64,000 bases of DNA from Corynebacterium yudongzhengii (GCF_003065405.1 NZ_CP026947.1:1240001-1304000); one strand, 5' to 3'; counted from the stretch's first letter, positions 1 through 8,538 are shown. Notes: generated by a model not told the origin, from the letters alone. Program-made: numbers and translations.

Positions 1-1097
1 ATGGTGTGCGATCCGCTGTGAGTCTGCGAGATGATCCTTAGGCCGGTGTGGCGGTCGGCGAGGCGGTGCATGTCGTCGACTGTCGGGTAGTCGAGGCCCG
101 GCCAGATGTAGTGGCCCAGTACCCGCGTCGCGTCGCGTCCGGCTGTGGTCATCTCGTCGGTCGCCACGGTCATCTGGATGGCGACTTTTCCGCCCATCTG
201 CAGCATGCGATCCATCGCGCGCAGCACGGCGATGCGCTGTTTCGGAGTGATCACCTCCAGCTTGTCCACGCTGACGATGGCGTCATAACGCGCCCGCCAG
301 TCGCTGACTCCGCTGAGCACGGAGTCGCGCACCACGGTCTGCACCGAGTCGGCGACACCTGCGAGGGTGAAGCGTTCCTTGAGCGCGGCGGCCATCTCCA
401 CATCGCCGGTGAGCGTATCGACGGCCGCGCGCCTCTTCGCCGCGAAGATCGCCGCGGAGCCACCCGCCGAAGGGTATTCCAGGACGTGGGTGCCGGCGCG
501 GACGTTGGCGGCGTCGAGAAGCGCTTCGGTGGCCTGGCGCTGCCCGGAACCTAAGTCGTCGCGTTCGAGGTTGCGGGCGGGGTCGTAGGTGCGGATATCG
601 ACGAAGTGTTTGCCCGGCTCGCGTCCCCGGCCAGCGCCGGGCACGTGGCTTTTCACGGAGGTCCGCACGGAGGTGGACACGGCACTGGTGAAGATCGCCG
701 GGAAGGCGCTCATGCCGTCGCCGGAAAAGAGGCGGACCAACTCTGGCGGCAACTCCCCGACCCCGGTCTCCCCTTTTGCTTTCTGTGTACGCCGCGGGCG
801 GTAGCCACTGCCGATGAGTTTGTATAGGACCCCGGTGACGTCTTCGGAGCGCCACTCTCCTGCCATGTAGGACTCCGCGAAGCCGGTCCAGCCGGCGGAG
901 GCGATGCGGTCGAAGAAGTCGTCGTGGTCGATGATGAGGTCGGCGCCGTCGACAAGCGCGAGCTCCGCCTTGCGGGCAGCGGAGGCGAAGTGGGCTTCGG
1001 CGAGACGGCGACCGACGCGGCCGAGCGGGGCCGGGTCTGGGTGCGCGATCGTCGGCCAGGCGTGGTCGTCGATGACGTCGAGATGGTTGCCGTTCAC
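1..1097 (-). CDS. Cyclopropane fatty-acyl-phospholipid synthase-like SAM methyltransferase (3' end outside window)
   Basis: The frame is open from a GTG at 1097 to the window edge, giving 365 residues without a stop. The codon before the GTG is a stop, and GTGGGG lies just upstream as a ribosome site. An N-terminal region with the AGWTGFAESYMAGEW segment (about residues 68-82) is typical of corynebacterial cyclopropane/mycolic-acid-type methyltransferases, which use SAM to modify membrane lipid acyl chains. Where family members carry the glycine-rich SAM loop (like VLEIGTGWG), this protein reads VLEYPSAGG at about 205-213. Further on, the usual SVEMIEV-type segment reads SVDKLEV. The fold is recognisable, but SAM binding may be altered. 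It diverges from ndh, about 130 bp away. The family call is fairly secure; catalytic activity is uncertain. Confidence 0.7.
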   Translation of the reverse strand, partial: MNGNHLDVIDDHAWPTIAHPDPAPLGRVGRRLAEAHFASAARKAELALVDGADLIIDHDDFFDRIASAGWTGFAESYMAGEWRSEDVTGVLYKLIGSGYRPRRTQKAKGETGVGELPPELVRLFSGDGMSAFPAIFTSAVSTSVRTSVKSHVPGAGRGREPGKHFVDIRTYDPARNLERDDLGSGQRQATEALLDAANVRAGTHVLEYPSAGGSAAIFAAKRRAAVDTLTGDVEMAAALKERFTLAGVADSVQTVVRDSVLSGVSDWRARYDAIVSVDKLEVITPKQRIAVLRAMDRMLQMGGKVAIQMTVATDEMTTAGRDATRVLGHYIWPGLDYPTVDDMHRLADRHTGLRIISQTHSGSHT

Positions 1098-1226
1098 TCA
1101 CCCCACGCTAGTGCCCGTGGCCTCCGTTTTTCGGCCGGACGCGCGGGCTAGGTGCAACAGGGTCTAGTATGGGGGCGGCATAACGTCATATCAGACTAAA
1201 TCCTAGACAGGGAGTGTATTGCCCCA

Positions 1227-2642
1227 ATGAGCGTTAGCGCCTACCGCCCGGAAGGCGGCCGCCACCACGTCGTCATCATCGGTTCTGGCTTCGGCGGAAT
1301 TTTCGCCGCCCAGGAGCTCGAGCATGCGAACGTCGACATCACCCTGATTGACCGCACCAACCACCACCTGTTCCAGCCGCTGCTGTACCAGGTGGCCACC
1401 GGTATTTTGTCGTCGGGTGAGATCGCCCCGCAGACCCGGCAGGTGCTGCGGAAGCAGGAGAACGTCGACGTCGTCAAGGGTGAGGTCGTCGACATTGACA
1501 CCGACGAGCAGCTGGTGCACTCCAAGCTCGGCCAGTATGAGCGTTCCTACTCTTATGACTCGCTCATCGTCGCCGCCGGTGCTGGCCAGTCCTACTTCGG
1601 CAACGATCACTTCGCCGAGTTCGCCCCTGGCATGAAGACTCTCGACGATGCTCTCGAGATCCGTGCCCGCGTCATCGGTGCGTTCGAGCGCGCTGAGATC
1701 ACGCAGGACCCGGCGGAGCGGGAGAAGCTTTTGACCTTCGTCGTCGTTGGCGCCGGCCCGACCGGTGTCGAGCTAGCCGGCCAGCTCGCCGAGATGGCCC
1801 ACCGCACCCTCAAGGGCGAGTTCACCCAGTTCCAGCCGGAGTCCGCGAAGATCATCCTCATGGATGCTGCGCCGCAGGTGCTGCCGCCGTTCGGTAAGCG
1901 TCTGGGACGTAAGGCCCAGCGTCAGTTGGAGAAGCTCGGGGTGACCGTGAAGCTCAACGCCATGGTCACCGACATGACCGACGACACGGTCACCTACAAG
2001 TCCACCAAGGATGATTCCGAGGACACCATCAACTCCAAGACCAAGATCTGGTCCGCCGGCGTGCAGGCTTCCCCGCTGGGTAAGCTCCTCGCCGATCAGA
2101 CGGGTGCTGAGGTCAACCGCGCCGGCAAGGTGGCCGTGAACAAGGACCTCACCGTCGGTGATAAGTCCAACGTGTTCGTCGTCGGCGACATGATGGATCT
2201 GGACAACCTGCCGGGCGTGGCCCAGACCGCTATCCAGGGTGGTCAGTACGCGGCCCAGCAGATCTCCCGCGAGGTCGAGGGCGAGCAGAGCGCCGAGGAG
2301 CGCAAGCCCTTCGAGTACTTCGACAAGGGCTCGATGGCGATCATCTCGCGCTTCTCCGCTGTGGTGAAGATGGGCAACGTCGAGGTCACTGGCTTCATCG
2401 GCTGGGTCATGTGGCTCGCCGTCCACGTCATGTTCCTCGTTGGTTTCCGCAACCGGTTCGTCTCCGCGATCAACTGGGGCCTCAACGTGCTCTCCCGCGA
2501 TCGCACGAACCTCGCTACCACCTGGCAGCAGTTCATGGCGCGTACGCGCCTGGAGTTCGGCTCCGAGGATCAGCGGAAGAACACCAACCCGCAGATCGAG
2601 ATCGACGACATCGATCCTTCCGACGAGAAGAAGACCAACTAG
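1227..2642 (+). CDS. ndh: Type II NADH dehydrogenase (non-proton-pumping)
   Basis: The 471-residue protein oxidises NADH and passes electrons to menaquinone at the inner face of the membrane. A first Rossmann dinucleotide site, IGSGFGG, lies at about residues 18-24 (FAD). A second, VVVGAGPTGVELAG, lies near 172-185 (NADH). The segment VFVVGDMMDL near 310 is the FAD-contacting C-terminal motif. A hydrophobic stretch (FIGWVMWLAVHVMFLVGF, about 391-408) is the likely membrane anchor, followed by a charged tail. Length matches corynebacterial Ndh. The ATG at 1227 follows a weak GGGAG. The stop overlaps the stop of the convergent methyltransferase by 4 bp. No unusual residues were seen. Confidence 0.95.
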   Translation: MSVSAYRPEGGRHHVVIIGSGFGGIFAAQELEHANVDITLIDRTNHHLFQPLLYQVATGILSSGEIAPQTRQVLRKQENVDVVKGEVVDIDTDEQLVHSKLGQYERSYSYDSLIVAAGAGQSYFGNDHFAEFAPGMKTLDDALEIRARVIGAFERAEITQDPAEREKLLTFVVVGAGPTGVELAGQLAEMAHRTLKGEFTQFQPESAKIILMDAAPQVLPPFGKRLGRKAQRQLEKLGVTVKLNAMVTDMTDDTVTYKSTKDDSEDTINSKTKIWSAGVQASPLGKLLADQTGAEVNRAGKVAVNKDLTVGDKSNVFVVGDMMDLDNLPGVAQTAIQGGQYAAQQISREVEGEQSAEERKPFEYFDKGSMAIISRFSAVVKMGNVEVTGFIGWVMWLAVHVMFLVGFRNRFVSAINWGLNVLSRDRTNLATTWQQFMARTRLEFGSEDQRKNTNPQIEIDDIDPSDEKKTN

Positions 2643-3223
2643 CTGCGGGTCAGCACGGCAACGAGGAACGTTGAGTCCTCGTTGAAGGGCTTCAGGTCCC
2701 AGCTGGAAAAGGTGTGGTCGATCCTGAAGCCCACGTCGCGGGCGGTGGTGAGGAAGTCGTCGAAACCCCACCCGCGGCCGGCGCCGAAACCGACGACGAA
2801 GCGCCCGCCGCGCTTGAGCGCATCAAAGATGTGCTGTAGTGCGGGGGTGCGGCCGTCGTCGGCAAGAAAGCCCATGACATTGCCCGCCGAGACCGCGAGG
2901 TCGAACTCGGCCTCGGGGATCGGCTCCTCGGAGAGGTCGCCGACGTACCAGGTGGCGGTCGGGTGGTCGGTCACGGCGTGCTCGATGAGCACTGGGTCTA
3001 AATCCGTGCCGACGACCGTGTGCCCGCGCGCCGCCAAGTACCCGCCGAGGCGCCCCGTGCCGCAGCCGGCATCGAGGATGCGGGAACCGCGTTCGACCAT
3101 GGCGTCGATCAGGCGGGCCTCACCGTGGATGTCTTGGCCCTGCGATTCCATGATCTTCCAACGTCTGGCATAGTTTTCGGAGTGAGCCGGGTTGGCCGTG
3201 GTCACTTCTTTCCAGGTCGTCAT
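2639..3223 (-). CDS. Class I SAM-dependent methyltransferase
   Basis: The 194-residue protein starts MTTWKEVT. It carries the SAM-binding motif ILDAGCGTGRLGGYL (about residues 44-58), an acidic strand end VVGTDLDP and the motif DLAVSAGNVMGFL, so it is a small Rossmann methyltransferase. The frame stays open much further upstream into the opposite strand of the CorA gene, but that extension is low-complexity antisense sequence, so the ATG at 3223 is preferred. It is divergent from corA (28 bp between starts) and convergent with ndh. The substrate cannot be inferred. Similar genes lie beside ndh or corA in other corynebacteria, as far as I recall. Confidence 0.85.
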   Translation of the reverse strand: MTTWKEVTTANPAHSENYARRWKIMESQGQDIHGEARLIDAMVERGSRILDAGCGTGRLGGYLAARGHTVVGTDLDPVLIEHAVTDHPTATWYVGDLSEEPIPEAEFDLAVSAGNVMGFLADDGRTPALQHIFDALKRGGRFVVGFGAGRGWGFDDFLTTARDVGFRIDHTFSSWDLKPFNEDSTFLVAVLTRS

Positions 3224-3250
3224 GGCACCAGTATAGGAAGGTGAAGATTC

Positions 3251-4285
3251 ATGGGCGCTACCTCCCGCAGCAGCAAGCTCACGGTCCCCGTCGAGCGGGC
3301 GATCGAGCACTGCCGTATCGTCGTCGACGGCACCCGCCTGCCCGGCGAGTACCACCTCTCCTCCGCGCTTCAGGAGGTCCGTGAATACCCCAACGGGTAT
3401 GTGTGGCTGGCTTTGCGTGAGCCAGACGATCACCAGATGGCTATTGTCGCGGAGAAGTTCGGGATCCACGAGCTCATCGTCGAAGACGCGGTGACCGCCC
3501 ATCAGCGCCCGAAGGTTGAGCGTTATGACGACCAACTTTTCGCCGTCGTCCGTGCCGTGCGTTTTACCGACGACGAGCAGGTCTCCGATACCCGCGACGT
3601 CATCGCCACCGGCGAGATCCAGATGATCATCGGCGCCGACTTCATCATCACCATCCGCCACGACGCGGTGATGCCTTTACTTTTCGACGAAATCGACGCC
3701 TCCCCCGAGCTTTACGCCCACGGCCCCGCCGCCCTCGCGTGGCGCATCTCCGATCACCTCGTCGAGAATTACCGCCGCATCACCGCGTTGCTCTCCCGCG
3801 AGATCGACGAGATCGAAGAGGAAGTATTCACGCCCGGTTCCAGCTTCAACATCGACCGGATCTATCTGTTCAAGCGTGAGATCCTAGAGATGCGCCACGC
3901 CACCGACCCGCTGGTCGAGGCGCTGACCGGCATCATCAAAGAAAACAAGGATCTGGTGCCGAAGCAGGTCCGCAGTTATTTCCGCGACGTCCTCGACAAC
4001 GAGATGATCGTGCGCGATCACATCGCGGGTTTCGACGAACGCCTCACCTCGCTACTCGATGCCTCCGTGGCGAAAGTCACCCTCCAACAAAACCGTGATA
4101 TGCGCACGATCTCGGCGTTCGTCGGCATGGCCGCGGTGCCCACCCTGATCGCGGGCATCTACGGAATGAACTTCACCAACATGCCCGAGCTCAACAGCGA
4201 ATACGGCTATTTCATCGTCCTCGGCGTGATCGTGGCCATCATGGTGATCCTATTCCTGTGGTTCCGCCGCAACCAGTGGCTTTAG
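3251..4285 (+). CDS. corA: CorA-family magnesium/divalent metal transporter
   Basis: The 344-residue protein has a long cytoplasmic acidic N-terminal domain, helical segments around residues 170-280, and two C-terminal membrane helices. The invariant YGMNF motif lies at about 304-308, at the end of the first helix (TLIAGIYGMNF). It is followed by a second helix (YFIVLGVIVAIMVILFLWF) and a basic tail RRNQWL. These are the defining features of CorA/ZntB channels, which form pentamers and carry Mg2+ (or Co2+/Zn2+). The acidic loop after GMN reads TNMPELNSEYG, closer to CorA than ZntB. GGAAGGTG just ahead of ATG 3251 serves as ribosome site. Confidence 0.92.
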   Translation: MGATSRSSKLTVPVERAIEHCRIVVDGTRLPGEYHLSSALQEVREYPNGYVWLALREPDDHQMAIVAEKFGIHELIVEDAVTAHQRPKVERYDDQLFAVVRAVRFTDDEQVSDTRDVIATGEIQMIIGADFIITIRHDAVMPLLFDEIDASPELYAHGPAALAWRISDHLVENYRRITALLSREIDEIEEEVFTPGSSFNIDRIYLFKREILEMRHATDPLVEALTGIIKENKDLVPKQVRSYFRDVLDNEMIVRDHIAGFDERLTSLLDASVAKVTLQQNRDMRTISAFVGMAAVPTLIAGIYGMNFTNMPELNSEYGYFIVLGVIVAIMVILFLWFRRNQWL

Positions 4286-4288
4286 GCG

Positions 4289-4720
4289 TCAGTTCAGGAC
4301 CATGTTGCGCATGGTCGAGCGGGCCACCAGGGTGGCGGAGTTGGTGATCTCGACATCGAAAAGCTGGGTGCTTCGCCCGGTATGAATGGGCTTGGCGACG
4401 GCGCGGAGCACCCCCTCCTTCGCCGGGCGAATGAGATCCGTCGAGTTGTTGACCCCCACGACGTGCTGGCCGGCGGCTAGCAGGCCGGCCACCCCGGCGA
4501 CCGACTCGGCGACACCGGCCATCACTCCCCCGTTGACCACGCCGACGTATTGGCGCAGGCGATCGTCGATATCTACTTCCGCGACGACCTGTTCGCGGCT
4601 GATGTCTGTGTAGCGCAGGCCGTAGAGCTTTTCGAGCCCGACCAGCGCCTCGTTGAGCTGGTTAAGCCCGTCATCGTCGAGGCGGTTTTCGACATCACGC
4701 AGAAGATCCAGATAGTCCAT
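4289..4720 (-). CDS. PaaI-family hot-dog thioesterase
   Basis: The 143-residue protein starts MDYLDLLR. The core VNGGVMAGVAESVAGVAG (about residues 79-96) corresponds to the HGG-type helix of PaaI/YbgC-like hot-dog acyl-CoA thioesterases. VGVNNSTDLIRPAKEG and the C-terminal strand LVARSTMRNMVLN complete the fold. The usual histidine before the GG is replaced by asparagine (VNGG). This is a known natural variant in this family, so activity is plausible, with a broad or unknown acyl-CoA substrate. The gene is divergent from gnd with only 37 bp between start codons, so the two probably share a promoter region. The same pairing occurs in C. glutamicum, as I recall. Confidence 0.88.
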   Translation of the reverse strand: MDYLDLLRDVENRLDDDGLNQLNEALVGLEKLYGLRYTDISREQVVAEVDIDDRLRQYVGVVNGGVMAGVAESVAGVAGLLAAGQHVVGVNNSTDLIRPAKEGVLRAVAKPIHTGRSTQLFDVEITNSATLVARSTMRNMVLN

Positions 4721-4757
4721 GGCCTCGATCGTACAAACGGACGTAGAATCAGAGGCC

Positions 4758-6218
4758 ATGAGCTCTGAATCGAATCTCGCACAGATCGGCGTCGTGGGCC
4801 TGGCCGTCATGGGCTCCAACCTCGCCCGTAACTTCGCATCCCGCGGCCACACGGTCGCCGTGTATAACCGGTCGACGGAGAAGACCACCCGGTTCATGGA
4901 GGACTTCGGTGAGACCGGAAACTTCCTTCCTGCCGAGACGATCGAGGAGTTCGTCTCCCGCCTCGAGCGCCCACGGCGGGCGATCATCATGGTCCAGGCC
5001 GGTGCTGCGACCGATGCGGTGATCAACCAGCTCGCCGATGCGATGGACGATGGTGACGTCATCATCGACGGTGGCAACTCCCTGTTTACTGACACCATCC
5101 GCCGCGAGAAGGAGATGGCCCAGCGTAACCGCCACTTCGTGGGCGCTGGTATCTCCGGCGGTGAGGAAGGCGCGCTGCGAGGCCCGGCGATCATGCCGGG
5201 CGGGCCGAAGGAGTCCTGGGAGTCTTTGGGCCCGCTTCTGGAGTCCATCGCCGCGGTCGCCCCGGATGGTACCCCGTGTGTGGATCATATTGGCCCGGAC
5301 GGTTCCGGCCACTACGTGAAGATGGTGCACAACGGCATCGAGTACGCGGATATGCAGGTTATCGGCGAGGCGTATCAGCTGTTGCGCTTCGGCGCGGGGC
5401 TGGAGCCCGCCGAGATCGCCGAGATCTTCGCCGAGTGGAACAAGGGCGACCTTGACTCCTACCTCATCGAGATCACCGCCGAGGTCTTGCGGCAGGTTGA
5501 CGCGGAGACCGGCAAGCCGCTTGTCGACGTCATCCTCGACGCCGCCGGCCAGAAAGGCACCGGCCGCTGGACGGTGAAGCAGGCCCTCGATTTGGGGGTA
5601 CCCACCACCGCCATCGGTGAGGCCGTGTTCGCCCGGGCGCTGTCGTCCTCGTTGGATCAGCGCAAGGCAGCCCAGGGGAATCTGCCGAGCGGTACACTGG
5701 CAGGCTTTGAGGAGCTGGGGATTAGCCGGGAAGACTTTATCGAGCGCGTGCGCAAGGCGCTGTATGCCTCGAAGCTGGTCGCCTACGCGCAGGGTTTCGA
5801 CGAGATCCGCGCCGGCTCCGAGGAATACGGCTGGGACATCGACCGCGGCCGCCTGGCCACTATCTGGCGTGAGGGCTGCATCATCCGCGCCGCGTTCTTG
5901 GACCGCATCAAGGAGGCCTACGACAAGGACCCGGCGTTGACTTCTTTGTTGCTGGATCCGTATTTCCACACCGAGCTCAGCGATCTGGTGGATGCCTGGC
6001 GTGACGTGGTCATCTACGCCACCCGCCAGGGGCTGCCGGCGCCGGTGTTTACCTCGTCGCTCGCCTACTACGACTCGCTGCGTGCCGAGCGCCTGCCAGC
6101 GGCTATCATCCAGTCGCAGCGCGACTTCTTCGGCGCGCACACCTACCAGCGCGTGGATAAGGAAGGCACGTTCCACACCGAGTGGTCCGGCGATCGCAGC
6201 GAGACGAAGCTTAACTAG
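4758..6218 (+). CDS. gnd: 6-phosphogluconate dehydrogenase, decarboxylating
   Basis: The 486-residue enzyme of the oxidative pentose phosphate pathway converts 6-phosphogluconate and NADP+ to ribulose 5-phosphate, CO2 and NADPH. The N-terminal Rossmann motif is VVGLAVMGSNLARN (about residues 12-25). The substrate-site segments IDGGNSLFTDT and GAGISGGEEGALRGP follow. C-terminal ARDFFGAHTY-type sequence (here QRDFFGAHTYQR) closes the active site. An in-frame ATG at 4719 would overlap the divergent thioesterase, so the ATG at 4758, preceded by AGAGG, is preferred. Length fits the family exactly. A strong hairpin follows the gene at 6252-6283. Confidence 0.96.
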   Translation: MSSESNLAQIGVVGLAVMGSNLARNFASRGHTVAVYNRSTEKTTRFMEDFGETGNFLPAETIEEFVSRLERPRRAIIMVQAGAATDAVINQLADAMDDGDVIIDGGNSLFTDTIRREKEMAQRNRHFVGAGISGGEEGALRGPAIMPGGPKESWESLGPLLESIAAVAPDGTPCVDHIGPDGSGHYVKMVHNGIEYADMQVIGEAYQLLRFGAGLEPAEIAEIFAEWNKGDLDSYLIEITAEVLRQVDAETGKPLVDVILDAAGQKGTGRWTVKQALDLGVPTTAIGEAVFARALSSSLDQRKAAQGNLPSGTLAGFEELGISREDFIERVRKALYASKLVAYAQGFDEIRAGSEEYGWDIDRGRLATIWREGCIIRAAFLDRIKEAYDKDPALTSLLLDPYFHTELSDLVDAWRDVVIYATRQGLPAPVFTSSLAYYDSLRAERLPAAIIQSQRDFFGAHTYQRVDKEGTFHTEWSGDRSETKLN

Positions 6219-6236
6219 CGGCGCGCGCACCGCTCG

Positions 6237-6306
6237 GTCATATGTACGCGGAATCGACACGTTGCGAGAACGTGTCGATTTTTCGTTGAAAAATCGACAT
6301 ATGACC
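6237..6306. repeat. Nested palindromes with 10-bp inverted ends
   Basis: GGTCATATGT at 6237-6246 is repeated in inverted form as ACATATGACC at 6297-6306. Inside lie the gnd terminator hairpin and a second overlapping hairpin formed by CGATTTTTC and GAAAAATCG (6276-6296). The whole can fold as one long cruciform or as competing hairpins. It marks the exact border between the core gene gnd and the lower-GC island. No other copy is seen in the window. Confidence 0.55.
6252..6283 (+). terminator. Rho-independent terminator after gnd
   Basis: A perfect 12-bp stem (AATCGACACGTT at 6252-6263 with its complement at 6269-6280) with a 5-nt loop GCGAG is followed by a short T run. It lies 34 bp after the gnd stop codon. 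Confidence 0.8.
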
Positions 6307-6533
6307 TTTAGTAGGAAAGCGGACTGCAACTAGGACTATGGCGCCAGTAGCCTAGAACGATGCCTCTCCAGGCAACGGATATGCGCTGTCTCGCCTTGTC
6401 TGTTAGGCCGATCGCCCAGTTTGGGGTATCGGGGCAAACCATTATGTGAGCCGCGATGAAATAATTCCTTTTCGGAATTGAAAGACCACCCAATGGGTAT
6501 CAGTCTTTCACCGACAGTGGTTGCGTACCACCT
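6307..6533. other. Gene-free stretch at the left edge of an accessory island
   Basis: AT content rises here relative to the flanking core genes. I see no supported gene. A 61-codon minus-strand frame is open but has no ribosome site and no recognisable features. Confidence 0.5.
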
Positions 6534-6836
6534 CTAGGCCGTCGCTTTGCCGGCGATAATCCCCTGGATGAAAAGAGCGAATTGGGTGACGGCCATGATC
6601 ACCGCCCCAGGTGAGGGTAGGTCGTTGCCCGCGAGTGCTTGGCGCCAACGGCTTTCAGCTTTGCGGTAATGCTCCTTCTCAGAAGCGCTACCACGGGAGC
6701 CTTCATAGGGGTTCTCGCGAGCATCGTCGCCAAGCAGGGACAAGGCTTGTTTGAATTTCGGCTTTAACGCTGGGGAATTTCTCATAAAACTCTCGGCCCA
6801 GCGCCTGAGGGCGTTTAAGGACGAGGTAAAAGACAT
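6534..6836 (-). CDS. Small orphan protein with hydrophobic C-terminus
   Basis: The 100-residue protein starts MSFTSSLNALRRWAE and is not recognised. AGAGGATCAC ahead of the ATG at 6836 gives a well placed ribosome site, which supports real translation. The N-terminal two thirds are basic and helical in character. Residues about 78-97 (GAVIMAVTQFALFIQGIIAG) are hydrophobic enough for a membrane-contacting helix. Base composition is lower in GC than neighbouring core genes. The gene is divergent from the broken ABC transporter (213 bp between starts). A small membrane-associated product next to an ABC exporter could be a substrate or immunity peptide, but nothing in the sequence shows this. Confidence 0.45.
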   Translation of the reverse strand: MSFTSSLNALRRWAESFMRNSPALKPKFKQALSLLGDDARENPYEGSRGSASEKEHYRKAESRWRQALAGNDLPSPGAVIMAVTQFALFIQGIIAGKATA

Positions 6837-7049
6837 CGTGATCCTCTTCGTCCGGGTAGACGGACTTATTCCTACAGGGCAACAATCGACAGGCTAATAG
6901 CAAAGCTGCCTCCGCTCAGGGGTTGAATGTGACGGAGGAAATAGTTGAAAACGCAAGTAATTCCTATTTTAGTAATTCTAGAAATGCATCTAAGTGGTTT
7001 ATGTCATAGGGTGAGGGCGTCGCAGTAACCTGCAACCGCCGGAGGCACC

Positions 7050-7180
7050 ATGGAAATCGTATGGAAAGATCTGAGCTTTAGATACTTAAAACACTCGCCC
7101 CCTGTTCTGAATTCCGTCTCCTTGGTCTTGAACAGGCCTGGTATTTACGCGGTCCGTGGCCCGTCAGGTAGCGGTAAGTC
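7050..7180 (+). pseudogene. ABC transporter ATP-binding protein, 5' fragment cut by an IS element
   Basis: It starts MEIVWKDLSFRYLKHS with a good ribosome site (CCGGAGG, 5 nt before the ATG). The A-loop tyrosine (FRYL) is present, and the Walker A begins GPSGSGKS at the very end of the fragment. At 7181 the IS3 element begins. Removing 7181-8541 restores one continuous frame, [17 protein letters not shown], so the insertion lies inside the Walker A codons. The product is a MacB/LolD-type export ATPase, and the permease follows at 9051. As it stands the fragment makes no functional ATPase. Confidence 0.9.
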
Positions 7181-7234
7181 TGAGGCGGCCTGGGTTGGTC
7201 GGAGACTAGGTTTTACCCTAGGAGGAAGATCAGC

Positions 7235-7566
7235 ATGGCACGACCCAGTCAGTACGACGCAGTCACGCAGGAGCGCGCGGTGCGCATGTACTTCGAGCGC
7301 CTCGAAGAAGGCGACATCTCCAAGGCGGGCGCCCGCCGGGAGATCGGCGAACTGCTCGGCGTAAAGGAATCCACCCTGCGCAACTGGATCCGAATCCAGG
7401 AAAAGCAGGCCGAAGCTCCTGAGCCCGGTTCCCTGTCCTACCAGCAACTCCAGGCCGCCTACGACGAGCAGGCCAAGGAAGTGGCCAAGCTGCGACGCGC
7501 CAATGAGATTTTGAAAACGGCGTCGGCTTTTTCGCCCAGGCGGAGCTCGACCGCAAACTTCGGTAA
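7235..7566 (+). CDS. IS3-family transposase OrfA (helix-turn-helix protein), with an apparent -1 frame slip
   Basis: It starts MARPSQYD after GGAGG. The helix-turn-helix segment is KAGARREIGELLGVKESTLR, followed by a leucine-zipper-like AKLRRANEILKTASAF. In its own frame the sequence then departs from family pattern (FSPRRSS). Moving back one base in the five-T run at 7528-7532 restores FFAQAELDRKLR and a stop (TAA 7564-7566) just before orfB. This is either a one-base deletion in this copy or a programmed slip used to make fusion transposase. OrfA binds the terminal repeats. Confidence 0.8.
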
Positions 7567-7568
7567 TC

Positions 7569-8498
7569 GTGGAGTTCATCCGCACCTACCGCCACCGCTT
7601 CGGGGTCTGGCCAATCTGCGAAACCTTGACTGCCCATGGCATCGCGATTGCCCCAAGCACCTTTTACGACCATCAGGTCCGCGGCTTCGGCCCCTCGGAC
7701 GCCGAACTCGACGAAGCGTACGCCGCCCACCGCTTTTACCGGTTGTGGGAGGCCAACCGCCGAGTCTACGGCCGGCGCAAACTCTGGAAAGCAGCCATCC
7801 GTGACGGCATGACTGTTGGCCGTGACCAGGTCGAACGACTGATGAAGATCACCGGCATCCGCGGTGTGTCCCGCGGGATGCACCGCAAGAAGACCACCGT
7901 GGCCACCCCGGTCCACCGCCGGCACCCGGACCTGATCAACCGGCGGTGGGCGTATCCGTCGCACCCGGATCAGTGGTGGATCGCGGACTTCACCTACGTC
8001 TGGACCCGGGAGGGCTTCTGCTACGTCGCCTTCATTGTCGACGCCTACTCGCGGCAGGTCCTCGGCTGGGTGGTCACCACGGTCATGGACACCCGGATGG
8101 TGCTCATGGCCCTGGAGCACGCCCTGTTTTCCCGTCGGCGCACGAGGATGGACTTCACCGCCACCGGCATCGTCCACCACTCGGACGCGGGAGCCCAGTA
8201 CACCTCTATGGCGTTTACCGATGCCCTTGTCGAGGCCGGGTTGCAGGGCTCGATCGGCTCGGCTGGTGACGCCTTGGACAACGCGATGATGGAATCGGCG
8301 ATCGGGCTGTACAAGACCGAACTGATCGGCTTCGATCCACGTCGTACGTGGAGGGATGCCCGGGAGGTCGGAACGGAAACGGCCTCGTGGGTCTACTGGT
8401 ACAATCACCAGCGTCTGCACTCGTCGATCAGTGACGTTCCCCCGATCGAATACGAGCAGGACTACGAGGAATTCAACACCACCCGAAGAGCCCAGTAA
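7569..8498 (+). CDS. IS3-family transposase OrfB (DDE integrase catalytic domain)
   Basis: The 309-residue protein starts at [15 protein letters not shown]. An HTH-21-like N-terminal part ([19 protein letters not shown]) precedes the catalytic core. The three acidic positions are visible as WIADFTYV (first Asp), [11 protein letters not shown] (second Asp) and [15 protein letters not shown] (Glu). The C-terminal [10 protein letters not shown] motif is standard for the family. The frame is open to the end, so OrfB looks intact. It catalyses strand transfer at the element's inverted repeats. The start lies 3 bp after the presumed OrfA stop. Confidence 0.93.
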   Translation: MEFIRTYRHRFGVWPICETLTAHGIAIAPSTFYDHQVRGFGPSDAELDEAYAAHRFYRLWEANRRVYGRRKLWKAAIRDGMTVGRDQVERLMKITGIRGVSRGMHRKKTTVATPVHRRHPDLINRRWAYPSHPDQWWIADFTYVWTREGFCYVAFIVDAYSRQVLGWVVTTVMDTRMVLMALEHALFSRRRTRMDFTATGIVHHSDAGAQYTSMAFTDALVEAGLQGSIGSAGDALDNAMMESAIGLYKTELIGFDPRRTWRDAREVGTETASWVYWYNHQRLHSSISDVPPIEYEQDYEEFNTTRRAQ

Positions 8499-8538
8499 GG
8501 CTTTTACCCGTAGTCTCCGAAAAACTCAGGCCGATTCA

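Larger units (their letters stand above)
7181..8538 (+). mobile_element. IS3-family insertion sequence, 1358 bp, with GTC target duplication
   Basis: Terminal inverted repeats of about 29 bp are visible. The left end is TGAGGCGGCCTGGGTT, then a conserved TCGGAGACTA. The right end, read on the opposite strand, is TGAATCGGCCTGAGTT, then TCGGAGACTA. The target triplet GTC stands at 7178-7180 and again at 8539-8541, which is the usual 3-bp duplication of this family. Inside are orfA and orfB. The element interrupts an ABC ATPase gene exactly, and both inverted repeats and the duplication are intact, so the insertion looks recent. Confidence 0.93.

Noticed and set aside
48..1151. Plus-strand frames of 70-168 codons antisense to the first gene
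   Set aside because: Arg/His/Ser-rich translations typical of the opposite strand of GC-rich genes; the minus frame has the conserved residues.
2639..3661. A 340-residue version of the small methyltransferase
   Set aside because: The extra N-terminal part is antisense to corA and low in complexity; MTTWKEVT at 3223 is the natural start.
6308..6493. 61-codon minus-strand frame after gnd
   Set aside because: No ribosome site, no family features, and it runs into the palindrome.
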